Origin: Thermoanaerobacterium butyriciformans
GTDB lineage: Bacteria > Bacillota > Thermoanaerobacteria > Thermoanaerobacterales > Thermoanaerobacteraceae
Assembly: GCF_017874545.1 (NCBI RefSeq)
Contig: NZ_JAGGLT010000028.1
Span: 1 to 47,230 of the forward strand
Reading direction: 5' to 3'
DNA length: 47,230 bases
The position numbers were made by a program, and so were the translations under genes. The notes beneath the pieces are model-generated. The model was given only the letters and a program-made list of their open reading frames with translations, was not told where the DNA came from and did no database searches. This document shows, one piece after another, positions 25,435 to 33,745 of this stretch; the first letter of the stretch is position 1, and each line of letters opens with the position of its first letter.

Positions 25435-26769
25435 ATGGGGAACAAGTATAGTGCTGAAGATGTATTGAGAATTTCTAAAGAGCGTGGTGTTGAATTTGTA
25501 CATTTGCAATTTAGCGACATCTTTGGTGTAATGAAAAATGTTTCTATACCAATAGAAGAATTAGATAAGGCTCTTAATAATGAAATCATGTTTGATGGGT
25601 CTTCTATCGATGGTTTTGTCAGAATCGAAGAATCTGATATGTATCTGCGACCTGATACTGATACATTTGTGATATTTCCATGGAGGACAACAAGTGGTGT
25701 TGAAGCACGGCTTATTTGTGATATTTATAATCCAGATGGTACACCATTTGAAGGAGATCCCAGATATGTCTTAAAGAAAAATTTAGAAGAGGCGAGAAAG
25801 CTTGGCTATACAATGAATGTGGGACCAGAATGTGAATTTTACCTGTTTTTGACTGATGAAAAAGGAAATCCTACTACAATTACTCAGGATGCAGCAGGGT
25901 ATTTTGATATGGCACCTGTTGATTTAGGCGAAAGTGCTCGCAAGGAGATGGTTTCTACATTAAAAGAAATGGGCTTTGCGATAGAGGCATCACATCATGA
26001 AGTAGGACCAGGACAACATGAAATAGACTTTAAGTATGATGATGCACTTGCAACAGCGGATAATGTCATGACGTTTAAGATGGTTGTAAGAATAATTGCA
26101 CAAAAACACGGACTTCATGCTACATTTATGCCTAAACCTGTATATGGCATTGCTGGTTCCGGTATGCATTTAAATCAATCGCTTATGAAGGATGGCGAAA
26201 ATGCATTTTACGATCCTGCTGATCAAATGGGACTTAGTAAAGATTGCTATTATTACATTGGCGGACTTTTGAAACACGCAAAGGCACTTACATGTATAAC
26301 AAATCCCACAGTTAACTCCTATAAAAGGCTTGTGTCGGGTTTTGAAGCTCCTGTTTATATTGCATGGTCTGGGAGAAATAGAAGCCCACTGATAAGGATA
26401 CCTGCTAAAAGAGGAAATTCAACACGAATAGAGCTTAGATCACCTGATCCTTCTAACAATCCGTATTTAGCATTGGCATGTTCGTTAGCTGCAGGTCTTG
26501 ACGGCATAAAAAATAAAGTAATGCCACCACAATCTGTTGACAAGAATATATATGAAATGGATGAGCAGGAACTAAAAAAGTTAAATATAGATAAATTACC
26601 TGATTCGTTAGAGGAAGCTTTAGTAATTTTAGAAAAAGATGAAGTCATAAAAAATGCTTTAGGTGAGCACATATACAATAAATATGTTGAGGCAAAATGG
26701 TCTGAGTGGGATTCCTACAGGACTTACGTTACAAGGTGGGAGATAGACCAATACCTTACTAAGTTTTAA
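25435..26769 (+). CDS. glnA: Glutamine synthetase type I
   Basis: I chose ATG 25435, six bases after AAGGAGG. ATG 25429 abuts the SD, and upstream in-frame starts lie inside the attenuator. The 444-residue length matches Gram-positive GSI-alpha. Signatures are [13 protein letters not shown] (N-terminal beta-grasp and latch), GPECEFYLF (metal Glu), [23 protein letters not shown] (metal His), [28 protein letters not shown] and the C-terminal catalytic segment around [16 protein letters not shown]. It makes glutamine from glutamate, ammonia and ATP. It is followed 14 bp later by the ANTAR regulator gene. Confidence 0.97.
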   Translation: MGNKYSAEDVLRISKERGVEFVHLQFSDIFGVMKNVSIPIEELDKALNNEIMFDGSSIDGFVRIEESDMYLRPDTDTFVIFPWRTTSGVEARLICDIYNPDGTPFEGDPRYVLKKNLEEARKLGYTMNVGPECEFYLFLTDEKGNPTTITQDAAGYFDMAPVDLGESARKEMVSTLKEMGFAIEASHHEVGPGQHEIDFKYDDALATADNVMTFKMVVRIIAQKHGLHATFMPKPVYGIAGSGMHLNQSLMKDGENAFYDPADQMGLSKDCYYYIGGLLKHAKALTCITNPTVNSYKRLVSGFEAPVYIAWSGRNRSPLIRIPAKRGNSTRIELRSPDPSNNPYLALACSLAAGLDGIKNKVMPPQSVDKNIYEMDEQELKKLNIDKLPDSLEEALVILEKDEVIKNALGEHIYNKYVEAKWSEWDSYRTYVTRWEIDQYLTKF

Positions 26770-26783
26770 AGTGAGGTGTTTAC

Positions 26784-27353
26784 ATGAGCCAGTGGCGCAT
26801 TATAGTAGCTGATAGCAATGATTACAGCAGAAATATTTTAAAAGGAATGTTGTTGTCTAGTGGTCATCTAGTCTATGAAGCGAGAGATGGTGGAAGCGCA
26901 GTTAGGCTGTCTCGCTCATTGATGCCTGATCTTGTTTTGATAGATATGGGTATTGTGGGAATGAATGCTTATGAAGTAGCGCATATTATAGATAGCGACA
27001 ATGTGGCACCTGTCATATTGATGACGCAGACCATTCAAAGAGGTTTTATTGAGGAAGTAAAAAACTATTCAGTATTTGCGTATTTGCTAAAACCAATCGA
27101 TAAAGCGGTGTTATTAAGTTTGACTGAATTTGTGATAGAAAATCACAAAAAATATTTATCTTTAAAAAATGAGATAGAAAGCTTAAAAAAGCAAATAGAA
27201 GCCCGCAAGAAAATAGAGAAAGCTAAAGGTCTTTTAATGAAAGTAAAAAAATTAGATGAAGATGAAGCTTACACACTGATGAGGAAGATGAGCATGGACT
27301 CAACTCTTCCTATGGAAGTCATAGCAGAGAGGATATTGACAAAATACTCGTAA
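26784..27353 (+). CDS. ANTAR-domain response regulator (antiterminator)
   Basis: The 189-residue protein has ATG 26784 behind GTGAGGTG. An N-terminal receiver domain (~1-118) has IIVADSND (acidic pocket), LVLIDMGIVGMN (phospho-acceptor Asp ~55) and YLLKPIDK (conserved Lys). A helical linker (~125-147) follows, then a C-terminal ANTAR domain (~135-187): RKKIEKAKGLLMKVKKLDEDEAYTLMRKMSMDSTLPMEVIAERIL, with the A..A...L..A..RK.SM pattern. ANTAR proteins dimerise and hold two-hexaloop RNA hairpins, preventing terminator formation. Placement directly after glnA and the matching RNA in the glnA leader make this the likely nitrogen-responsive antiterminator of its own operon. No histidine kinase is nearby. 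Confidence 0.93.
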   Translation: MSQWRIIVADSNDYSRNILKGMLLSSGHLVYEARDGGSAVRLSRSLMPDLVLIDMGIVGMNAYEVAHIIDSDNVAPVILMTQTIQRGFIEEVKNYSVFAYLLKPIDKAVLLSLTEFVIENHKKYLSLKNEIESLKKQIEARKKIEKAKGLLMKVKKLDEDEAYTLMRKMSMDSTLPMEVIAERILTKYS

Positions 27354-27395
27354 AAAAACTTAAGCACATAAACATATTTGTGCTTAAGTTTTTTT
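27352..27395 (+). terminator. Terminator of the glnA-ANTAR operon
   Basis: A7-CTTAAGCACA/TGTGCTTAAG-T7: a 10-bp stem flanked by an A-tract and a T-tract, immediately after the stop codon. Confidence 0.92.
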
Positions 27396-27429
27396 CTTTG
27401 GGATTAATATAGCATTAAGATGAGATTAA

Positions 27430-27458
27430 TTTAACAAATCAAGAAGGAATTTTAACAA
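27430..27458. repeat. Direct repeat TTTAACAA spaced 21 bp
   Basis: TTTAACAA at 27430-27437 and 27451-27458 are two helical turns apart, in the AT-rich region before the small ORF and ATP-grasp gene. This could be a paired regulator site or an AT-rich coincidence. The rest of the ~300-bp gap 27354-27652 holds only the glnA-operon terminator, the 26-codon ORF and the hairpin at 27603. Confidence 0.3.
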
Positions 27459-27516
27459 TTTTGTAGAAATAATAAATTATTTAAGAAATGTGTTAAATGA
27501 TAGTGGGTGAATTTTG

Positions 27517-27597
27517 ATGAATGAATTTGGTAGAAATAAACTAAATCATTTATTGTTGAATTGGCAAACAATTCAGGGGCTTGCCTTTCTTGTCTAG
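27517..27597 (+). CDS. Possible 26-residue peptide ORF upstream of the ATP-grasp gene
   Basis: ATG 27517 has a weak SD (GGGTGA, spacing 6) and runs to TAG 27595-27597. The product starts MNEFGRNKLNHLLLNW and ends in a hydrophobic, glycine-containing tail (QTIQGLAFLV). A polar N-terminal half and a short hydrophobic C-terminal half resemble small precursor or leader peptides. An ORF of this size can arise by chance. Its main support is position, 55 bp before an ATP-grasp ligase and exporter gene pair. It may be a precursor, a regulatory leader peptide or noise. Confidence 0.3.
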   Translation: MNEFGRNKLNHLLLNWQTIQGLAFLV

Positions 27598-27602
27598 TTA
27601 TG

Positions 27603-27619
27603 CATCTCAATTGGAGATG
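27603..27619 (+). promoter_or_regulatory. Short hairpin between the small ORF and the ATP-grasp gene
   Basis: CATCTC-AATTG-GAGATG forms a 6-bp stem with a 5-nt loop, followed at 27624-27628 by TATTT. It begins 5 nt after the small ORF stop. It could act as a weak attenuator or as a gene-ratio control element. Confidence 0.35.
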
Positions 27620-27652
27620 ACGCTATTTTCATTATGAAAAGAGGTTTTACTT

Positions 27653-28888
27653 ATGACTAAACAATATCGTATTCTCATGTTAGGTTATCGCAAAGGTTTA
27701 GTAGATGCTTGCAATAAGCTTGGTGTACATAGTACAATTCTTATTGATCCGTGGGAAGATATAAGTGAACTTCCGGCTTGTGGTGATAATGAAAAAAGGA
27801 TTTTTGTAGAGAATCTTTCTAAAGATGAAACTACACTTTTTTCATTAATGAGATCAAATGAAACCAATTTTGATGCTGTTATAACAACGGAGGAATATTT
27901 TCTAGTAAATGCTTCAATTTTAAGCTGCATTGTTTCTAAGCCATATATTGAACCACATGTTGCGGTAGCATTTAGAGACAAATTTTATCAAAAGAAGTTA
28001 TTACGTGGGGTTGTATCAGTGACTGATTCTTGGATGATCGATGATATCGAAAATTTTGTTATTGACGAGAAATATCCATATCCTGTAGTACTTAAACCAG
28101 TTGCAGGTGCTGCTACTTCTTATACTTATATAGCTTATAGCCAAGAAGAGTTAGAAAAATGCATAGAACTTCACAAACAAAAATTGGATGAAAATCCTGC
28201 TGAAATTCCAAGAAGTATGGTAATAGAACGCTTTGTATATGGTGATGAATGGCATATAGATGGATGGGTTTTAGAAGGTAAACTTCAAAGCTTTACAGCA
28301 TCAAAGTACAACTTTCCTTTAATTGGAATAAGAAATGGAGGAATAGTAGGCAGTGTGACTTTACATCCCGAAACAAATAAAGAACTTTATAATAAATTTC
28401 ATCAATTTGTTGAGAAGGCTTTACAAAAGCTTGGATTAAAAAATAGCGTATTTCATATGGAATTATTTAAAAATGATGAAAATGACGAACTTGTATTTAG
28501 TGAATGTGGAGCTCGTGTTGGAGGAGGGTTTATTTATAAGGCATTTCAATATTTATATGATATTAATTTATATGAAGTTCTTGTTCGATTAGCCCTTGGC
28601 GAAAAAGTTTTATCTACACCAGCTAAAACTTCGCAATGCGTAGGTTGGACTTTTCTTCCCTCTGTTTCACCTACTATAAAGTCGTTACCAGATAGTTCAT
28701 TATTAATGGATATGCCAGGAGTCTTAGAGGTAGAATACAGTTGGGATCCTAGTAAGGAAATGCCTGACACTAAGATAGATACTACTCAGCGAACAGGGCA
28801 GGTTCTAATAACCGGCAAGGATGAAGATGAAGTGTTACTAAGGATTAAAGATGTATTAAATTATTTTACTGATCTTACGAAAAATTAA
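27653..28888 (+). CDS. ATP-grasp ligase (carboxylate-amine ligase type)
   Basis: The 411-residue protein has ATG 27653 with AGAGG upstream. The N-terminal ~100 residues form a Rossmann-like preATP-grasp fold (RILMLGYRKGLVDACNKLGVH). The central ATP-grasp domain has YPVVLKPVAGAATSYTY (~143-159, nucleotide loop) and MVIERFVYGDEWHIDGWV. It also has the metal/catalytic region FHMELF...LVFSECGARVGGG (Glu ~270 and ~284, Arg ~288). The ~80-residue C-terminal extension is also seen in amino-acid ligase relatives (BacD-like class). It activates a carboxylate as acyl phosphate for attack by an amine or similar. With the MFS exporter gene next, it is probably part of a dipeptide or modified-peptide pathway. 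Exact substrates are not readable. Confidence 0.8.
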   Translation: MTKQYRILMLGYRKGLVDACNKLGVHSTILIDPWEDISELPACGDNEKRIFVENLSKDETTLFSLMRSNETNFDAVITTEEYFLVNASILSCIVSKPYIEPHVAVAFRDKFYQKKLLRGVVSVTDSWMIDDIENFVIDEKYPYPVVLKPVAGAATSYTYIAYSQEELEKCIELHKQKLDENPAEIPRSMVIERFVYGDEWHIDGWVLEGKLQSFTASKYNFPLIGIRNGGIVGSVTLHPETNKELYNKFHQFVEKALQKLGLKNSVFHMELFKNDENDELVFSECGARVGGGFIYKAFQYLYDINLYEVLVRLALGEKVLSTPAKTSQCVGWTFLPSVSPTIKSLPDSSLLMDMPGVLEVEYSWDPSKEMPDTKIDTTQRTGQVLITGKDEDEVLLRIKDVLNYFTDLTKN

Positions 28889-28942
28889 TATAATACAAAT
28901 GTGTTTCTATTATTTTTGACTTTAACTATATATTAAGTTAAA

Positions 28943-28986
28943 AATTAACTCATTAAGCAATAATTCTCTAGCTTAATGAGTTAATT
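28943..28986 (+). terminator. Strong hairpin between the ATP-grasp and MFS genes
   Basis: AATTAACTCATTAAGC/GCTTAATGAGTTAATT is a perfect 16-bp stem with a 12-nt loop, followed by TAATATAG, without a clear U-run. It could lower or separately control exporter expression, or bind a protein as DNA. Confidence 0.6.
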
Positions 28987-29015
28987 TAATATAGTTTATT
29001 AAGGTGGTGATATAT

Positions 29016-30266
29016 TTGAACAATGATGACATAAAAGAAGACTTGTCAGATTTTAACCTGGATGAAACAAAACTATTATGGAGACAAAAAAATTTTTTAA
29101 TTCTATTGTTAGGAGATTTATTAATCAGTTTTGGCAGTAAAGTTTATGAATTAGTATTACCTTTATTAATTTATAAATTAACTAAATCATCGATTATTAT
29201 GGGAACTATGAAGGCAGTTGAATTTTTGCCAAATCTTTTATTAGCAGTATTTATAGGTGTGTTAGTTGATAGAACAGATAGAAAAAGATTTTTAATATAT
29301 ACGCTATTTATACAAATAATATTATTAAGCACACTGTACATTTCAATAAAAAGTGGACATAAATATATTTCGCTCTTTTATGTAATAGGTTTTTTCTTTA
29401 TGGCATTATTTTACTGCTATGATAATGCTATGACAAGTATAGTTAAAGATGTTATTCCTTATAATTTGCTTACTTCAGCCAATTCAAAGTTTTCTTTTAT
29501 TTCAACATTTATAGGGATCATCGGACCTGCGATTTCAGGCTTTATTTTAGTACTTTCTAATCTTGAAGACGGGTTGCTAATTACTATGTTTGCTTTGTTG
29601 GGAGGGGTTATTGTATTTTCCTTTTTAAAGAGTCATAAAAAACAAGTAGAAGCAAAAAGGGAAAATCAGTCAATTTTGGAAGATATTGAGGAAGGTTGGA
29701 TTGAGCTTAGGAGAAACCATTCTCTTTGGTTGTTAACATTAATAGTTGTTTTCACCAATGCTACTAGTGGTTTGTTTGATTCAATGGTAATCTTTTTTGC
29801 AGAAGACTCATTTCATTTAAGCAGTTTTCAACTTGGACTGGTATTTTCGATTGCTGGATTAGGTGGTTTAATAGGAAGTCTATCTACAGATTATATTTCT
29901 AAAAAGCTAAAGCTTGGTAAATTAATAGGGATAGCCATATTTTCTATTGGCTTTGCTTACCTAATCATGTATTTTGCAAGTAATATTTTTTTAATAGCAC
30001 TTTCTTTGTTTCTAGAAGGCATATTTAATTCGATTTTTGCTATATGTATATATACTTATCGTCAAGAAACAACTCCATCACATCTTATTGGACGTATCAG
30101 TGGAATTACAGGTGCAATGTTTATGGTTGGAGTGCCATTGTCTATGTTTGGATCTGGCTGGATTGCAAGTATTATAAACACAAAATATTTATTTCTTGGT
30201 GCGGCAATACTTAATCTATTGATATTTATTGTTTATCGTAAGCTTTCTTTGTGGAAATTAACATAA
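29016..30266 (+). CDS. MFS exporter (DHA3/MFS_3-type)
   Basis: The start TTG 29016, with AAGGTGGTGAT 6-15 bases before, replaces in-frame GTGs that are part of the SD. The 416-residue protein has ~12 membrane helices and a large central loop (~190-230, KSHKKQVEAKRENQSILEDIEEG). It has the MFS motif-A-like sequence GVLVDRTDRKRFLIYT (~70) between helices 2 and 3. The GRISGITGAMFMVGVPLSMFGSGWIAS region near helix 10-11 resembles macrolide/enterobactin exporters. It likely pumps out the product of the ATP-grasp enzyme or confers self-protection. It is separated from that gene by a 16-bp stem-loop. Confidence 0.85.
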   Translation: MNNDDIKEDLSDFNLDETKLLWRQKNFLILLLGDLLISFGSKVYELVLPLLIYKLTKSSIIMGTMKAVEFLPNLLLAVFIGVLVDRTDRKRFLIYTLFIQIILLSTLYISIKSGHKYISLFYVIGFFFMALFYCYDNAMTSIVKDVIPYNLLTSANSKFSFISTFIGIIGPAISGFILVLSNLEDGLLITMFALLGGVIVFSFLKSHKKQVEAKRENQSILEDIEEGWIELRRNHSLWLLTLIVVFTNATSGLFDSMVIFFAEDSFHLSSFQLGLVFSIAGLGGLIGSLSTDYISKKLKLGKLIGIAIFSIGFAYLIMYFASNIFLIALSLFLEGIFNSIFAICIYTYRQETTPSHLIGRISGITGAMFMVGVPLSMFGSGWIASIINTKYLFLGAAILNLLIFIVYRKLSLWKLT

Positions 30267-30279
30267 GGATGCAATTAGC

Positions 30280-30314
30280 AAAAAGGCTATAGGAGAATTC
30301 CTACAGCCTTTTTT
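30280..30314. terminator. Bidirectional terminator between MFS and ndh genes
   Basis: AAAAAGGCT-A-TAGGA/TCCTA-C-AGCCTTTTT with one mismatch and a GAAT loop, ending in T6 on the plus strand. It is shared by the convergent minus-strand ndh gene, whose stop is at 30313. Confidence 0.85.
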
Positions 30315-32046
30315 AAAATACATTAAGTTTTAGTTTTTTCCTTCTAACCCAGTGCTTTAATACTTTTGAAAGCCAAGGCATTACATAGTAGTCAAGGCCA
30401 AATGCTCTACCAGCACCACCCATTATTGCTATAGCAGTTATGACGTACCACCAATTGTTGAATGTCGCCATACCTGATAGATAGAAATTAATATGGAGGA
30501 ATATGGTTCCAAGTGCAGCAATAAACGTAAATAGTCCTGCAACAAGCAAAAGACCAATGCCTATTTCAGACAATGTTATTACTGACTGGAAGAATATAGC
30601 GTGAGGGAATATGAATTTTTCCATAAACCAGCCATACCATGCAGGTACATTTTGCATTGGAGCTGCTGATGCGCCAGCGGATAATTTAACTGATGACAGC
30701 CAACCTTCTTGTATGTGCTGAATACCACTGATGATCCACATTAAGCCTAAGAAAACTCTCATGAGGGATAGCCAGAACATGTTTGTAGTAACAGCTACAT
30801 GGTTTTCAATTATGCTTAATTTACCTTTATCAGGTACATCTATAAACTGATCTCTTATATATTGAGCACACATGCCAAGACCACTTAAACCAAATAAGTA
30901 ATGCATATTTACTATGTGTTTCATAAACGTAGCTGGGTATCCTGACAGTCCGCCAATGCCAGACAGTTCAGCAATTGCAAATCTTCTTCCTACAGATACC
31001 ATATTTCCATGAAGATTTAGCTTAAGCTCTTTCTTTGGCATATTTTTAATGGAGGCGGCGATATTATATGCAGCAGCATCAGCAGATTGAAGTGCTGATT
31101 CCACCAGTGCTGGCATAGGTTTTCCATCTTCTCCTACATATGAAGCACTGTCGCCAATAGCGTATATATATGGATTAGATGATTCCATGTATTTGTTTAC
31201 AACAATTCTTCCTTTCTTGTCTGTAGCAAGGCCGATATTGGCAACGAAGCTGTTTCCTTGAATTCCGCCTGTCCAAATCAGTGTCTTTGTAGGGATTTCT
31301 TCTCCGGATTTTAGTGTTATACTATCGGGTGTAACACTTGTAATCATAGAATTTGTCTTAATTTCTACACCGTTTTTATTGAAGAAATTCACTACTTTTT
31401 GAACTAAGTGTTCTCTGCTTACTGTTGGCAGGATCTTAGGCAATGCTTCTACAAGAGTTAATCTAACTTCGTCTCTTGGAATTTTATATTCTTTGCATAA
31501 TCTATCGACCCATTCCATAAGTTCACCCATCATTTCCACTCCGGTAAATCCACCACCACCGACTATGAATGTAAGCAGTTTTGCTCTTTTTTCTTTATTG
31601 GTTTCGTGCTGTGCCTTTTTAAACATATCGCGAATATGTTTGTTTATAATTTCAGCATCTTTTAAAGACCAGAGGGTGAAAGCATGTTCTTTCATACCTG
31701 GAATGCCAAAATAAGCTGGTTCGCTGCCACAAGCTATCACTAGATAGTCATAACCATATTCTGCTGTGTCTGAATAGATTTTTTTATTTTCTATATCAAC
31801 CCTTTTTATTTCATCTTGTACAATTTTTACACGAGTAAATTCTAACGCTTCTTTTAATGAAACCTTGACGCCTTCGGGTTTTATTCTGTTTCCGGCTACT
31901 TCATGCAGTTCTGTAAGGTAAGTCTGACTATCGTTTTTTTCAATAAGCGTTATTTCAACATCGTCGTTAAGTAAATATTTATCAAGCTTTTGCGCAGCAG
32001 TAGCTCCTCCGAATCCCCCGCCTAACACTATTACTTTAGCGCTCAT
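30313..32046 (-). CDS. Type II NADH dehydrogenase fused to a DoxX-like membrane domain
   Basis: The 577-residue protein starts at ATG 32046 (AGGAGG upstream). Residues 1-~400 are NDH-2: FAD motif VIVLGGGFGGATAAQKLD (5-22), TYLTELHEVAGNRI, NADH motif FIVGGGGFTGVEMMGELMEW (~160-179), LIWTGGIQGN (~256-265), YAIGDSASYVGEDGKPMPALVESALQSA (~295-322). Residues ~420-570 form a four-helix DoxX/terminal-oxidase-subunit-like domain (FWLSLMRVFLGLMWIISGIQHI, VITLSEIGIGLLLVAGLFTFIAALG, FNNWWYVITAIAIMGGAGRAFGLDYY). NDH-2 alone is ~400 aa, so this is a gene fusion. It should oxidise NADH at the membrane and pass electrons to a quinone or to an unknown acceptor. It is convergent with the MFS gene and divergent from the Gx/polyprenyl synthase pair. 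Confidence 0.9.
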   Translation of the reverse strand: MSAKVIVLGGGFGGATAAQKLDKYLLNDDVEITLIEKNDSQTYLTELHEVAGNRIKPEGVKVSLKEALEFTRVKIVQDEIKRVDIENKKIYSDTAEYGYDYLVIACGSEPAYFGIPGMKEHAFTLWSLKDAEIINKHIRDMFKKAQHETNKEKRAKLLTFIVGGGGFTGVEMMGELMEWVDRLCKEYKIPRDEVRLTLVEALPKILPTVSREHLVQKVVNFFNKNGVEIKTNSMITSVTPDSITLKSGEEIPTKTLIWTGGIQGNSFVANIGLATDKKGRIVVNKYMESSNPYIYAIGDSASYVGEDGKPMPALVESALQSADAAAYNIAASIKNMPKKELKLNLHGNMVSVGRRFAIAELSGIGGLSGYPATFMKHIVNMHYLFGLSGLGMCAQYIRDQFIDVPDKGKLSIIENHVAVTTNMFWLSLMRVFLGLMWIISGIQHIQEGWLSSVKLSAGASAAPMQNVPAWYGWFMEKFIFPHAIFFQSVITLSEIGIGLLLVAGLFTFIAALGTIFLHINFYLSGMATFNNWWYVITAIAIMGGAGRAFGLDYYVMPWLSKVLKHWVRRKKLKLNVF

Positions 32047-32208
32047 ATAAAAACCTCCTGTTAAAATTTATCTACCATCTTGATTATAGCATAATTATTT
32101 AACAAATAAAAATAACAAATAAAAATTTTTCATAATAATTGGTATCTGTTGATTAAAAATAAAAAAACAAATATAATAATTATGATGTGTTTTATTGGAT
32201 TGGAGGTC

Positions 32209-32727
32209 GTGAAACTGTCTGCTAAGAAAATTGTATATGTTTCTATATTGATTTCACAGGCATTGGTGCTGAATATAGTTGAAAGCTTTATTCCCGTCCC
32301 TATCCCTGTTCCAGGGATAAAGATTGGGCTTGCTAATATAGTTACTTTAGTAACAATATTGATGTTTGGTTTCAAAGATTCTCTCATTGTGGTTGTTTTG
32401 AGAACGTTACTGGCACAATTGCTTGTTGGAAATATAACAGCATTTTTGTTTAGCGTATCTGGAGGCATTTTAAGCGCATGCATAATGTATATCGTTTATA
32501 AAAGGTACAGCAGGTATTTCAGTCTGGTTGGTGTGAGCGTTTTTGGCTCGGTTGCCCATAATGTAGGGCAATTATTAGTCGCATCTATTGTTATTAATAA
32601 TTTTCTGATATTCTCATATTTACCAGTTTTAATGATATCAGGAATAATAATGGGTATTTTTACGGGATTTGTGGCCAATTTTTTTAGAAAATATATAAAA
32701 AACATAGAATATAATTCTAGGTGGTAG
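32209..32727 (+). CDS. Gx transporter family / heptaprenyl-diphosphate synthase component I-like membrane protein
   Basis: The frame is open from ATG 32149. The membrane protein proper begins at SAKKIVYVSILISQALVLNIVES, and TGGAGGT (32201-32207) favours GTG 32209 or CTG 32215. I use 32209, but the start is uncertain. The ~172-residue product has five hydrophobic segments and the family motif PVPIPVPGIKIGLANIVTLVTI, seen in Gx-family proteins historically annotated as heptaprenyl diphosphate synthase subunit I. In clostridia these genes commonly sit next to a polyprenyl synthase, as here (9-bp gap). Real function is probably membrane transport or a scaffold and remains unsettled. Confidence 0.75.
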   Translation: MKLSAKKIVYVSILISQALVLNIVESFIPVPIPVPGIKIGLANIVTLVTILMFGFKDSLIVVVLRTLLAQLLVGNITAFLFSVSGGILSACIMYIVYKRYSRYFSLVGVSVFGSVAHNVGQLLVASIVINNFLIFSYLPVLMISGIIMGIFTGFVANFFRKYIKNIEYNSRW

Positions 32728-32736
32728 GTGTTAATT

Positions 32737-33696
32737 TTGTTTGATAAATATGCCTTTGTAAAAGATGATATGAAGAAAATAGATGATTTTCTTTTATCAA
32801 ATATTAAGACAAGTTCGCCCACAATAAAAAAAGCTGTAGAAGATTTAGTATTGTCCGGTGGAAAGAGAGTAAGACCACTTCTGGTTATTGCGATTGCAAG
32901 GCTCGGTGAATACAACGAAGATAAAATTATTCCAATTGCTGCATCTATTGAAATAATGCACATGGCCACATTAGTCCACGATGATATAATTGATGATTCA
33001 AAGATGAGGCGAGGCCGTGAGTCAGTTCAAAGCAAATATGGGAAAGAAACAGCAGTGTTTACAGGTGATTTTTTATTCAGCCAAGCTTTTAATGTCATAG
33101 CAGATATCATTTCTAAGGAAAATTTAAAATTGATTGCAAGAGGAGTAAAGGCTATATGCGAAGGCGAGATAGAACAATTTGACAATAGATATAACTTAGA
33201 TATAAGCGTATTAAGATATTTAAAGAGAATTTACAGAAAGACCGCTTTGCTTTTTGCGATAAGCTGTGAATCAGGTGCTACTCAAGCAGGATTGTCAAAA
33301 GAATTGACAAGGGCTATGAGGCGCTTTGGTCTTAATGTTGGTATGGCATTTCAGATAGCTGATGATATACTCGATTATGAAGGAGTAGAAAAAATTGTAG
33401 GAAAGCCACTAGGAAGTGATGTATTAAATGGTATTTATACTTTGCCGCTGATTTATGCTCTTAGTACTAGTCATAAAAAAGCTATTGAGGACATTTTGTT
33501 GAAGAATAAGTTAAGCAAAAAAGATGTAAACCGTATAGTCAAAGAGGTGAAATTGAGCGGGGGTATAGACTTTGCTAAAGATCTTGCATTAAAATATGTC
33601 AAAAAGGCCATCAAGTTTCTTGATATTATACCAGATTGTGAACAAAAAGATTTAATGATAGATATAGCCAATGATGCTTTAAAAAGGAATTATTAA
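32737..33696 (+). CDS. Polyprenyl diphosphate synthase (trans-isoprenyl type)
   Basis: TTG 32737, following TAGGTGGTAGGTG, is preferred over GTG 32728, which overlaps the SD. The 319-residue enzyme has LSGGKRVRPLLVIAIARLG, the first Asp-rich motif HDDIIDDSKMRRG (~82-94), TGDFLFSQAF, the second motif QIADDILDYEG (~207-217) and KPLGSDVLNGIYTLPLIYAL. It elongates allylic diphosphates with IPP. The chain length cannot be read safely. Its pairing with the Gx protein and closeness to an NDH-2 suggest a quinone side chain, but cell-wall lipid precursors are also possible. A terminator follows. Confidence 0.9.
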   Translation: MFDKYAFVKDDMKKIDDFLLSNIKTSSPTIKKAVEDLVLSGGKRVRPLLVIAIARLGEYNEDKIIPIAASIEIMHMATLVHDDIIDDSKMRRGRESVQSKYGKETAVFTGDFLFSQAFNVIADIISKENLKLIARGVKAICEGEIEQFDNRYNLDISVLRYLKRIYRKTALLFAISCESGATQAGLSKELTRAMRRFGLNVGMAFQIADDILDYEGVEKIVGKPLGSDVLNGIYTLPLIYALSTSHKKAIEDILLKNKLSKKDVNRIVKEVKLSGGIDFAKDLALKYVKKAIKFLDIIPDCEQKDLMIDIANDALKRNY

Positions 33697-33715
33697 TTTT
33701 ATACATAGACAAGGT

Positions 33716-33745
33716 AAAAGGACATTTCTTGCCAGATGTCCTTTT
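33716..33745. terminator. Bidirectional terminator between polyprenyl synthase and iadA
   Basis: AAAAGGACAT/ATGTCCTTTT: a 10-bp stem with a 10-nt loop. T4 or A4 tracts on both sides serve the convergent genes. Confidence 0.8.
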
